Below the pieces are notes generated by a model that saw only the letters and a program-made list of their open reading frames with translations, was not told where the DNA came from and made no database searches. From contig JBBMNZ010000017.1 in NCBI GenBank assembly GCA_037954325.1, positions 9,721,501 through 9,785,500 of the forward strand: a DNA stretch of 64,000 nt, given 5' to 3'. The first letter of the stretch is position 1; each line of letters starts with the position of its first letter. This document shows, one piece after another, positions 10,331 to 22,428 of the stretch. A program made the translations under genes and the position numbers. The DNA is from Fistularia commersonii. Its lineage: Eukaryota > Chordata > Actinopteri > Syngnathiformes > Fistulariidae.

Positions 10331-11339
10331 GTAACCATTAACACATCATAAGGGAACATACAACCATTCATTTGCTCGTTCATGCGTTTGGACTATTTTA
10401 TGGTTCCATTTGAACTTTCTGCATGTTTTGCAGCACTATGCCACCCCACCATTCAGTTCTCCTTAGTCAAAATATTCACTTACTAATATTTGGAGATTGG
10501 AACAGAAATTGGATAGCTAAAACAATTTTTGGTCAAAAAAAACCCTCCCCTCAAAAAAATAACTGATATGAAATGTGAGAAAGTGAGTGCCCAAACAGAC
10601 AAATACAGGAAAAATCTACAAATATGGCAAAATCAAACAGACAAATAAAGCAGAGGTTGCCACAGAAACTCAACGCAAACTGTCATGATGCAGGGGAGAG
10701 ACTTAGTGTTTCAGAGTTTCCATTCACATCTGTATTAAATTGTCCCTCCCATATTAAACTGAGAAACATTAAAATTCTGATTATAAAAGTAAAATCCCTG
10801 GCTAATTCTTCTTTCAGAAAAAAAAAACACACACAAAATAATGTTTAAAAAGAATTACCTTGAAGGCAATTATTATCATTATTTCTCTGCATCTCCCTCA
10901 ATAGACCCAGAGCTTCTAATAACTAATGCAAATCTCCTCACTCTGCGGGAGAAACTTTCATAAAGCTGATTAACTGAAGACCAGATTTCTATTATCACAG
11001 CTTTTGTTTGGAGCAAATGCTACAGTGCTGGCCCGCACTCTCACAATTCTAAGGTGAGCAATTATGACAGAGGTTCTCCAGAGGATCATTACATAAAGAT
11101 GAGGATTTTCAAATCATTTGCTTTATTGCCAAAAAAAATACCTGAAAGTTTGTCAGGAATTACCTTGAAGAATACCATGGAAATCTCAAGATAGCCTGCA
11201 AGAGAGAGGACCTCCATATCCTAAAACAATACGCATACATTTCTCAAAAAATTACCTAAAAATCCACAACATATAACCCAGAAGCAGAAGCAATAGTTAG
11301 AGATAATAGTTAATGGATCACCTTGAAAATGTGAAGAAA

Positions 11340-11775
11340 GAGGAGAAGAAAAATGTGCTGGCAGGTCGGAACGATTGGAGAAAAGTGTCAAGGGAAAGGA
11401 AAGGTGTACAAGACAGTGGTCAGATCAGGGATGCTTTATAGACAGGTGCATTGAGGAAAAGACAAGAAGCAGATCTAGAGGTAGCAGAGATGAAGATGTT
11501 GAGGTTGTTTTTGGGAGTGACACTCCCTAGGTTTTCAGGAATGTAAAAGAGCACATGTAAGAGGAGAGAAGGTCTAAGAATCCAGACCGAGACTGAGGTC
11601 ATATACAGAGGACGGGTAGTGAATATGCTGGCACAAGGATGCCGGGAATGGAGCTGCAGGGAAGGAGGCCTAGAGGAAGACCAAAGATACAGATACAGCA
11701 AACAGGGTTGGAGAATGGAGGAGGTTGATTCACTGTTGCGAACCCTGAAGGGAGCAGCCAGAAGGAAAGGAAGAA
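11340..11775 (+). mobile_element. LINE remnant (RTE-like reverse transcriptase C-terminus)
   Basis: Three-frame reading gives TVVRSGMLY, EVAEMKMLR-like text (here SRGSRDEDVEV), HIQRTGSEYAGTRMPGMEL and GRRPRGRPK. This is the tail of a common fish non-LTR reverse transcriptase. It is broken by frameshifts and stops, and only the C-terminal part remains. The minus-strand 131-residue frame over it is a shadow. Clade assignment is from memory of the motif order. Confidence 0.65.
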
Positions 11776-11889
11776 GACCTAGAAAATGAGAAGAACAGCC
11801 ATCAAGATTCATCACAATATTCAGTCAAGACAATAGTTTTGTTATGTTTGAAAAGTCAACTGTTTCCAATTCGAGCAACTTGGTCCATG

Positions 11890-12265
11890 TTGTGAATGCT
11901 GGCAAAGCCACTGAGGTAAACGGTACCTGGTTCTGCTCCCAATCTGTCTTATCAGACAGCGATGACAACTCGTGGTGTTGATCATCCGCACCTGCTTCCC
12001 TCCTCGGTTCCTCCCTGATCATCTGCACCTGTTCCCCTGTCCGGTCCGCAGTATATATGTCGCGTGAATCATTTTTGCTCTGGTTTTTCGGTTTCTCCTG
12101 TTTCCACATCCCAGCCTAACATCAAGCGTCAGGTCTGTTGATTTTTTTTTCTTTTTTTAAATTTGTGTTTCCTCTGTACTTTATTGAACACTGTCAAGAT
12201 TAACCACCGCCTCGGCCCTCGAGGCGCACGTTCGGGTTCTCTTCGCCTTGCCGTGACGTGACCTT
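11890..12265. repeat. Possible degenerate LTR-like fragment
   Basis: Stretch with the text style of fish retrovirus-like or gypsy-type LTRs: catctgcacctgttcccctg, a TATATATG box, then a C/T-rich zone and a tail ending near gccttgccgtgacg. No paired LTR, primer site or coding remnant was found, so this is tentative. Confidence 0.3.
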
Positions 12266-14361
12266 ATTAAATGAACAAATTTGACAATTGATGCCACAGA
12301 TACAGAGCAGGAGATTGTCTTGAAGTTAAATCCCCTCTTCCTCAAAACCATTTCTTTGTTGTTGTGCCACTTAAGAGCGCTCTGTTCTGTTGCTCGAGGG
12401 AGATTTTTAGCTCTCTTACCTGGTCATTCAGGCAGTCATTAGATCTTTTTGGTAAAACAAAAACATCTCAGGGCTAAATTCTTCCTGGAACATGTCTGAA
12501 TACACTATATATCTGTGAGAATTTGTCTGCTGGCACATACTGCCCAAGTGTGTTTGTGTAGGTGTAGGTTTTCTTTCATAGTTCCACTGAAATCTTCATC
12601 TTCAGTCAATAGCTGAGATCTATCGTTTCTTGTTACTATGGGAACAGATCAGGCAGTAAAAATATTTCTTGTCGTGTGTTTGCGTTTTGACAGTCGGGGA
12701 TTGAAATAATATCAGAGCGAGTGCCAGGTGAGTGTGTAGCCTGCTAATCAGATGACACGCCGGGGCGATTCGCTGGATCCGAGCTCAACTCAAATGTCCA
12801 ACCGGCCGCTGATCTGCTTGTTTCCTGCTGTGGATTAATACTATATTACATGATTTCATTTCCAAAAGCTAAATAAATTAGAAAACACCTTGGTGCCTGC
12901 TGATTACTATTGTTCTTAACGGAATTTGTTTGTATAATTTTCTAATCATAGCCTGTTTTGTGTCTTGTTTGGTCATTTTCTTTTACTCTTAATTCCAAGT
13001 AACCTCACACTGGTCTACTTCACCAAGAGCAAAACTATCTTCTTTTTTACCCAAACAATGTTAGGTGTCCAGATGTGGACTATTATTGTTTGCCCATCTT
13101 GAATTTCTTTCAAATTGCAAAAAAAAAACCCCAAAATAAAACCGTTTATATATGCCATTACAAATTGACCAGGGTTCAAGTTACATTTTATTTTTTTGAA
13201 ATGATTTTCTTCACTGAAGTAACCTTTATCCTACCTTTTTTGAGTCTTTTCAAAATATTCCCTGTTTTCTTTCATATTGGCCCTAAAAAAATAGTCCCAT
13301 TACTTCCCATTCTGAAGGATTGGCTTCTAGCTGGGTACTTATGGTGAAACAACAAGGATGGGTTCTATTGCACTGGTGGGAGAAGCTCCTTTCTCTTTCC
13401 ATCAGTTTGTCATTTAGGACCCTGGAGGGTGCTAACACTTCCCGGTTCATTAAAGCAGCATTTTATGAAATCTCCTACAAATCGCTCCTTTTTATGAAAC
13501 TAGCAGATTTTCATTCTACTTGGACATTTTGGGCTGCTGTCCAATCAAACATTTCAGTGTTTCCCTACTGCACCTATATGCACCAAGTCGTGATGTTAAG
13601 TTTCATTAACTTAGACGCATTCATTTAACATTTCATTATTTTTTCGTACTCGAGTCTTTATTATTTTAAAAAATAAAACAATTTTAATTAACTGACAGTT
13701 CATACTGGGAATAAAACATGGTCAAGTCCAGAAATATTCTTCAACATTAATCAAATATTTCAGTTATAAGAAAGGCTGAACATCTGTTTAAAGGTTAAGA
13801 TGAGTAATTCACTTTTAAGGCTTTCCAGGTTAGATTAGGTTTTCCAGCTATGTTATTTAAAAGTGTGAGACTGGAAACCAAAATGCCGCCACTAATACAT
13901 CACTTTGTCATTGAAATCTGATGGCCAGAATCCGAATGTCTAGTTGTTTTCTCTGCTTTAATGGGAGGTGTCAGACAACCCACCGAAGTGTTACAACCTG
14001 GGTGTAACAGTGAGGGTCGATTGGTGAAGGAATCACCGATAGATCCCTTTCTGATCTTTTATCTGCTGTCGTCGATGCAAGTCATCAATAGTGCCGATTG
14101 CAGACGGTAACACCCGGCTCCTTTTGGATTCCTGAAGTGTCTGAGAGCTGCTGGATGATCTGATGTCTAAGCTTAAACTATACAAACACCTCTGTCAAAA
14201 AAGAAACAGACTTAAGAGCAGATTCCAAAATTTGGTTGCGGTTTAAAGACCAAACATCAAGTCATATTCAATATTTTATATGCATTGTTGTCCGATCTTA
14301 TATGCACCCTGGTGTACAACTGTAGGGCGTTGGTCTAAGTTGAAAGGGTTTATGTCAAATC

Positions 14362-14658
14362 ATTCATTCATTGTCTATACTCCCTATAGATAATTGAGCT
14401 GGACCCTATTTCAGCTGTCATTGGGCTAGAGGCAGGCTTCCCCCTGGCCCGACGGCCAGTCGATCACAGGGCCACATAGAAAAATAAAAGTCCTGTTTCT
14501 GTGCAATTAAGAGTCTCCAATGCATGTTTGGATTGTGGGGGAGGAGACCCACGCAAACACGGGGAGATCATGCAAACTCCACACAGAAAGCCTCCCTTTT
14601 TGGAAATAACTTTCTTGCTGAGAGGTGTAAGCTCTAACCACTGTACCACCCTTGGTAT
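14362..14658 (-). repeat. Fish dispersed repeat copy (near full length, - orientation)
   Basis: Runs from attcattgtctatactccct through agagtctccaatgcatgttt, cacggggagatcatgcaaac and tccacacagaaag to taaccactgtaccaccct. This is the reverse-strand consensus of the family at 9168. It is the fullest copy in the window. Confidence 0.75.
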
Positions 14659-16620
14659 GTTAAACAGTATGCTCAGAAGAAGCTGAAGGCATATACTGTA
14701 AATAATCGGTACACGTATTATCGCAGTCACTCACCATGGCTTTGTCTTTTGCTGGCTGATGTGGACCAGTGGATTCACTGTGGGGTTGTCTCTGCGATGT
14801 GTTTCACTTCTGTCCCTTTGGGCTGCAAACCGGTTTTGATGTCGGGGAGACACATAAGGATGAAAGCAAGGTTCAATGCTCCTCTCTTTAAAAAAAAAAA
14901 GGATTGAAACTAAACTGCTTGTTTTGAGGAGCAGAAAGGAAGAGACATTGGTTTTGAAATATCGTGCGTTCATGAAAATAGGTCTCAGAAAAATATTTCT
15001 GTAATGAAAGTAAACCTGGAAAACTCTTAAAATAGAACATTGACCGAGGAAAACATTGCAAGAGCATTTTACCTTTTGTCACATTGAGAGCAGGAAATCA
15101 CATTTAGTAAGAAACAGCCATATGGTGTTGCTTTGGGATTATTTTGATCTGTTTATTGCAATCATATCCCTGTTTGAGCTGATACCTTCCCCAGTTTTGC
15201 ATTCTGCTGATTGAGGCTCCACTTTTCAAAATGCTTTGCAACAGTATCATTTGCATTTAAAATCAGTGTATCTTAAATTACTTGTGTAATGAGTGTTTGG
15301 GAGGTTTGTGAATGCATGATTGACACTTGGATGGATAAATGCTATCAACAAACACTTTCTTGCGCTAAGCTGACTGGTGGCAAGGTTGATTCAAAGCCTA
15401 TGTACGTCACACACGAAGAAGAAAATGGGAATCTAGGGATCATGCTTTACTGATTGCTTTAGTTTTAGTTTAATTTCCGTACCAACTAAACAGTTCTTAG
15501 TTGGTGTAGTTTGTTGGCTTTAAAAGAAACAACTAAGATGTCCCAGCAATTATTCCGGATTGAGTCACTGAGTGAAGTGTTTTAAATGTTGATGTGGAGT
15601 TTGTGAAATCACAGCTAAATGCAGGAGGTGAGCACTGGAGAGCGTTAAAGTTTCGAATAGACAAATTTAGAAGCAGGGCTGTTTCACCGCTCAATCCGAT
15701 CTAAGAACACAGGCCATAAAAATCCTCACTGAAATAGGAGTGAATGTGTCTTTTGACGAGGGATATTTAGTGTGAAAGCAGTGTATCTTCCTGCATATCA
15801 ATTTTCGTATCTATTTTTCTTTCTTATTGGGGTGGATTCCACAAGGTTCATGGTGCACTTAAGTGCCGAGCTGGTGTATAATGCATAGTGCTATCAGATG
15901 AGATACCCAGGAAAACTTTCATGATCTTTGACAGATGCCTGCCTTATTTGATGTCAGCTACTTGGCTTTACGAGGGCTCTCTCACACATGATCGCCCTGT
16001 TCATTAGTGTAGAAACTCCTGTTGCTGCGTCGTTCTACTATTCTCTATGCAGGACCAAGGTTCAAGCATTTCCAGGACTCATTGCAAAAGTTCACTTCTG
16101 CTCGATGTATTCGATGTCAAAGCATATCTCTGATTTATCCAGAATGCTTCCCCTCCAAAGCAGCTTCAGTAAATCATGGCAGCAGCAGGATTGGTATAAG
16201 ACTTCACTGAATTTCAGCACAACCGAAACAGCAGTTCTGACGTTTTTGGGTTTCTTTGCCAAGTCATAAGATTATATTGTTTTCTACATTTCAACACCAT
16301 TAGGCTTCTGCCCCATGTTTACTGACTGCGTCTCATTGTCAAAGCATATAGCATATAATGTTCCGACTCTTCGATGGTAGCAGTTATAAAACTTACGGCA
16401 TAATTCAAATTGTGTAGAAAAGACAAAAAAAAAAAATTGTTATGATCCTGAAAAAACAAGCAAAATAAGTGCACATGTATAAAAATAAGCTGAAAATAGC
16501 TAGAAAGTCAAAAAGGAAACTACCTTAAAGTTCATGCAAATAAAAGTGGTAATTTTGAAATTACTTTGCGGTCAGTGCAAAAACTCCTTATGTCCTCTTC
16601 AGATGTTGAATTCAACTTAC

Positions 16621-16885
16621 GGTGGTGTTGTGGCTCAGATGGTAGAGTGAGTGCTCCCTCAATCAGAAAACTTGGCAGTTCAGCCATTCCTAGGTTTCCC
16701 TGTCTGCATGCTGGAGTGTTGTTGGACAAGGCAATGAACTCTAAGATGCTCCCCGTGGCCTGGTAAGCGCCTTGCAGTGCAGCTCTGCTTCCATGTGTGC
16801 GTGAATGCTTTCTAGTGTAAAGCGCTTTGAAACCACACGGTGTGATCATAAGCAGAGGCCATTTACTGTTTCAAACCGTATCCTT
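16621..16885 (+). repeat. tRNA-derived SINE (+ orientation)
   Basis: Head ggtggtgttgtggctcagat with gtagagtg is a Pol III A-box region of a tRNA-like head; the B box (ggcagttcagccattcc) is degenerate. The body has the usual fish text: ttggacaaggcaatgaactc, tgctcccc, gcagctctgc, gtgtgcgtgaatg and gtgtaaagcgctttga, ending catttac. Not a functional tRNA. Confidence 0.75.
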
Positions 16886-18462
16886 GCACAAAACACCAAT
16901 AACAAACAAAAACTGATAATGCTATGGAAATTGTTTTATGAATTTGAATGGATATGTGTAATTATCCATCAGCAAATGTTTATTTAAAGGGCAAATTATT
17001 ATATTGGTTTATTCTGAATAGCACCAAGTATACAAATAAATTAACTAATAAAGATTTATTGTTTATTTGAATGAATACAAATGCATACAAGGTACTTGGG
17101 GATGACATAAATGTACATGAGTGCTGAAATAAGGGATGAGGAACAAACTGTTTTTCTAATAAAAATGTTTTAAGTCATCTAATGAGACCGAGATAATAGC
17201 CAATTATTTTGGATGATTTGCATATCTTCATCAGAAATCATTTTGTTTTCATGGACAAGTCGCCAAAAACGCTCATGTACATGCTGTGAGGCGTTCGTTC
17301 ACATCGTACATAATTAAATGATATTTCAGGATTTTATGAATTTCAGCGCAAGTGTAGCTACAGTTGCTTTCCAGAAAAGCTTTCGGACAAGTGATGGTGC
17401 GGTTTTGTGGGTTTTATTTGCAATAAGTGGTGCAGAAAAAAAAAAAAACAACACAGCACTGATTCTCATTAAATACGAGTTCTTTTTTGAGATGAGAAGG
17501 AAAGTAGTTTTGAAAGTGTTTATCTCCCTTGGACTTGGAGGGTTATTTTATTTACAAGTTAAAGGGCAAATGTGTTATTAAATGTGTTTGATATATTTTG
17601 ACCCATAGATCGCCATTTATTGTAATCAGGGGAAAGAGAATTTTGCATTTTGTCTTTTATTCTTGAGATCATGGCAAACATGGATGTGCCCTCCACCATG
17701 GTGGCGCATCCCTTTCATGTGTGCTCTTATGCTGTAAAAATATTTCTCTGAAGCTTGTTTCACACACACTGATTGTCACCCTGCAGACACGCAGTCTTCA
17801 CCGTCCTCCTTGCGCGCTCCTTATTACAGTTACAAGGTCTGGTGGGAAATTTATGGTGCCTGTTTTCTACAGCATGTATTCTGTCTCTCACTGACGCCTG
17901 ACCTTTTGGGAAAAATGCTGGAATGTTTCTGAGGAATGGCTGCTCATCTCAAGAGGCTTATGAAGGGCTGAAAGCTATAGGAACCCCAAGAACAGTACTT
18001 GGAAGTTGAATTTCAAAAATTCCTGCCTGATGTTGCTCCTCAGACCTCTGCTGTCCTTGTTGCATCATCAAACTCTAGCCCCCCTCCTTTTTAGAAGCAG
18101 AGGTGAGCAGAGGTGTAGCGCTGCATCTAAGATGATTCTGGCTGGAATCAATCCAAGGCCAAAGATCCTGTCTGCGGTCCCAGAGGAAGGAAGGAGAGAG
18201 GCAGAGGGAAGGGTGGGAGGGAGAGGTCTGCATCGTCGCCGCACGTTTCCCAGCATTAAAGCAGCAGTGGCTCATTTTGCATCTCTGCTTGGCTGCACTC
18301 TGTTTTGCAGTGTGCTGCTCTGATTATGCACCGCTTCCTCTTTTTCTTGTCACTTTGACAAGAACGGAAACCGAAAAAAAAATAATGCAGACACATACTC
18401 AGCTTGTGCACTGAAACCGGGTTGGACTGTATTTTAACCTTGCAGTGATAATCAAACGCTAA

Positions 18463-18496
18463 ACTCCATGTTCTTCAAAACTCCATGTTCTTCAAA
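18463..18496 (+). repeat. Perfect 17-bp tandem duplication
   Basis: ACTCCATGTTCTTCAAA occurs twice head to tail (18463-18479 and 18480-18496). Recent slippage or a short duplication; no function is implied. Confidence 0.9.
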
Positions 18497-20315
18497 AAGC
18501 AAATAGCGAGGTGTCATTTCACCCTCATTTTGTCAGTGTCTTTGCAATATCGGCTGTTTATGACACATTTACACCTCAGACTCTCCCCTTCACTGCAGGG
18601 AGACTGTGTAATGATGCCTGCTGTCTCGCTAAACGCTTCTACTGGCAGCGCTGTGGTTCCTTCAGCTGTTGCCAGGCAGAAATGTAGAGAAGTAGCTTTA
18701 TTAAGTTGTACTGGAGAGCGCTGAGGAGCTTCAACACTATGATTGATATAGCCTCTGCAACTGCGTCCAGGCCTGCCAACACTAAGCCTTTACATAAAAT
18801 GCAATATGTACAGAGCAGCATTCTGTTATGATCTACAGTGATCGAGCCATGAAAAGCTATATTCAGAAATCACAAAATTACAAAACTCCACTTCCCAAAC
18901 AAAAATACAAAACATTTCCTTGTTAGAGAATAGTAAATCTGAGAATGAACAGATTGATCATCAACTTGTCAGAGACTAAATCAAATTTTAATTTTATCAT
19001 CTTATAAATTAGTACTAATACCTGTTTTTTGTTTGCGCTTTTTTTATGTTTTGGTGAATTTGTAAGGAACACTGAGTCTGAGCAAGTCAGTGCGGGTGCT
19101 ACAGAGAGCTCTCATATAAGATCATAAATATTACCCCGGCTCATGCATTAAATACATTATGCATGGGCGCACCCTGTTGCAATCATACGCTAAAGTAGAA
19201 GCCCTACTGTTTAAATTGATTTTATAATCCCAATTAGCCACACTTTGTTTTTGCCGAATCTGCACGAACTTTAAGAGGTTTGCTGTCTTCTAGCCTGCGA
19301 GTTCATTATTTCCCAACAGTCTCACGTGAGAAGCTCTTTGATCTAGACAGCGTCTTAACACGAGGGCCACCCCCCCCCGCCTCGATTCTGAAGCTCAGTC
19401 ATGTGTGCACTTAAATACTACATGCAGTCTGTTTAGTGCCATGCAGTGCAGGTTGTGATGTGTGTAAAGGGTCTGTGGGGAATAGTGCAGGAATATACAT
19501 TTGCAAAGGTCTTTGCAGTCAGATGATGGACAAGTGTTGTTGTGTGCGAACATATCATGCTCAATTTGAGATGTCATGCGGTAAAGGTGCTGCTCTTGTG
19601 TTAAACCATCCACTGACAAATGAGGCTGTGTTTTGCATGGAATGAGCGATTCGAATCATTCCAGTTTTTGTAATGTTTTTTGCAGTCCTTATGCATTACA
19701 TTGTTAGCCAAACAGGCTATGATCTGGAGTCAGATTGAGAAATTCTCTCAAAACAAGAGGAAAAAATCAGCCTCTGAGAGCAGAAAGGCCAGTATCAGGT
19801 TATAGCAATATATAACTGATTTATCCATGCGTATTGAACTCTTCGACTTGTTGCAAATCTTGGACTATGTACTCTGTTTTTTTTTCTTAAATATCCTAAG
19901 CTCTTTCACTCATACCTGGCCTTCACCTTGTATTCCCCCCCTCCCCCCCAGCCTCAAATGGCCTTGATAATCACTTATAATTAATCTCTTAATTTATTTA
20001 TATTCATTTTCCAATTGCCAGTGTTGGTTAAGGTCCACAGGGTCAGTTTAGTTCAGTAACTTTGGCTAATCTCACACTGTTCATCAGAGGATGGGCTCTG
20101 CAAATTTCCAACAAAGCCAAGGTTGCTAATCCCCCCCCCCCCTCCCCCAAAGCTTTAAGGATTTATCTAGCTTGTTGGCTTAAAGTCTTATTTTGGGTAT
20201 TTCAGAATCACTATTATTCTTCCACTGAATTAAAGACGATTTATAAAGGATGACTTTCACTCAAATTACAGATTGACAGTTAACGCTCTTGTAACAAATG
20301 AAGTGATTTCGGCCC

Positions 20316-20501
20316 GATTAATCCACCAACTTGACTTTTATCATCATGTCTTGGTACCGAGTCTAAGTGTGTCACTGGAGACACTTTGACATCCAAGGTC
20401 ATATGTAACTGACAAAAGAACAGTGTGAAATTGGGGGATATCAGCATTAATTGACATCTGGGTGATTAATTCGGGCAAAGTTTCTCTCGGTTTGATTAAT
20501 T
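20316..20501. promoter_or_regulatory. Cluster of homeodomain-type sites, possible enhancer
   Basis: GATTAATCC (20316-20324, the TAATCC type bound by OTX/PITX-like factors), CATTAATTG near 20446-20454, and TGATTAATT at 20463-20471 and 20493-20501. Such dense ATTA sites are typical of conserved developmental enhancers, but random AT-rich sequence also yields them. No conservation test was possible. Confidence 0.25.
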
Positions 20502-22164
20502 GGCCAGCCTCGTCTCTGAATTCTATTCGCTGTCGACCCTCCGTCACTCTGTCATTGGCTCCAACAAATCAGTATAACAGGGCTGAACTGTGACTGTGCT
20601 TCAGACTACCAGTATCTTTTCAATGAGCTTAGAGATTGAACACAATCTACATTTTTTATAAGGTCCCATGAAAATTAAGTTGGAAAGCACACAGATATTT
20701 TAGTGCGATAGGGTCTGGTTTTTCTTTGTTAAATACAACTTCTCTCCCATTAAAAGTTGGACAAATAAAACTGGAAAATTTGATGTTGTAATGTGAATGA
20801 AAGGTTTCATGACAAGAAGTTGAGAAAACTAGTTGATGGTGGTGGCGTTTGTTCCAGGGGTTCAGTCGCATGATTGAACTGATCAATACTTGGCTAGATT
20901 ATTTATGACTGCAGAAAATAAATAAAAAGGAAAAAATACCGTTTGCTTTGTAAAGTAAGAGATCGGTTCGTAGGTTGAACCATTTCTGAGGCATGGACCG
21001 CTGGATGAAGGACTCTAAGAACTGCATCATTGGATCCGTGATGGCAGTGAGGGAGCCGGAGATGTTAAAGACATTTTCAGCGGCGAGACAAAATGAAAGC
21101 TCTTGAGAGAAAAAAAACCCGAAACAACAAAAGCTCCGGCGTCACCACTGACACGGTAATTGCTGTATCTATTCCAAGAAAAGAAAAACCGAAGACTTCA
21201 TCATAGACCTTAATGCCACTATCAGCCCTATTACATGATTCACACCACATTTTGCTTTCAGTATAATCTGCCTTTTTCAGCTTTTAACAGACTTTTTTGG
21301 ACCTCTTTGTATGAGCGAGAGCAGATTTTTTGTTTTTTTTTCTCCCCCACTGTCACGTAAATGAAATTGTAGATAAAAGAGTTGCGCTGCTTTTGTCTGA
21401 ATCCCATGACGTTCCCGCAGAGTGATTTCAGAGTGCGTCTTCAAAGCCCTACCCTGTCCCTACTTCAAGGTGCGTTTGTAAAATTCATCCTCGCCTAATC
21501 TCAAATCACACTCACTATTCAGCTGGAAATCAACTGCTTGTAAAATCCAGGATTCAGAAAATGGAATCCAACTTGTGACAACTGAGAGAGGAAAAAAAAA
21601 AACAGTTTCCTCTGATGAAACCTGTATGGTTGAGTTTTTCTTTTTATTCTTTTTGTTGGGCGTCGATGAGGCGTTCGTACCCACAGGAAGTTGTCTCAGC
21701 ATACAAATAGGCACACAGACAGGCGCCGGGGATTTGATTTCACTGTTGCATCGGGGAAAGAAAAAAAGAGAGAAAACGAGAGACAAGAATGGTAATTGAA
21801 TCGGCTCCAGCCTCTTGAGGTATGGCTTAGAACGTTGGATTTATGGCTGCCCCCCTTCCCCGCCGCCCCCTTTCGGCTCATCTGCTTACCTCCTTCTATC
21901 ATACACTTCCAGTTCTGTGGTATGCGTATGCACATCTGTCTGAGTTTGTGTATATTTTATGAGTTACACGTCCTTGCAGTTACATTTGTGTGTCGGGGGC
22001 TGGGGGGGGAACGAAACCCCACTTGACCCTCCGGTCAGTCCGGCCCCTGTTGTCGTGACTCTCGACTAACCCGGTGATTCAACCGAAGGTGACTCAGAGG
22101 CTAGTTGTTTTATCCTTTTATTCATGCATTATGTGCACTGCTTGTCCTGCAACCGTGCGTGCAG

Positions 22165-22428
22165 GAGGGGCGAGTTTTTCCAGCTGTCACTGGGCGACCT
22201 TGGGTTGATCACAGGGCAACATATAGAGACACTCAACCATTAACTCTCATTTGCACCTCTGGGCAATTTATGGTCTCCAAGAAACCTACTCCATGTTGGC
22301 TGCTGGAAACCCGGGTAACACTTGGAGAAACATCCAAACTCCACCCAGAGGCCCCTTGTTGCCATTGAACCAGGTGAATCCTTGGTGTGAAGCAGAAGTG
22401 CTAACCACTGCACCAACGTTGTTGCCTA
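22165..22428 (-). repeat. Fish dispersed repeat copy (- orientation, diverged)
   Basis: Contains ccagctgtcactgggcgacc, gatcacagggcaacatatag, gggcaatttatggtctcc, atccaaactccaccc and gctaaccactgcaccaacg. Same family as the copy at 14362, more diverged. Confidence 0.7.

Noticed and set aside
16621..16700. tRNA-like sequence
   Set aside because: It is the head of a SINE with a degenerate B box and no cloverleaf acceptor pairing, so not a tRNA gene.
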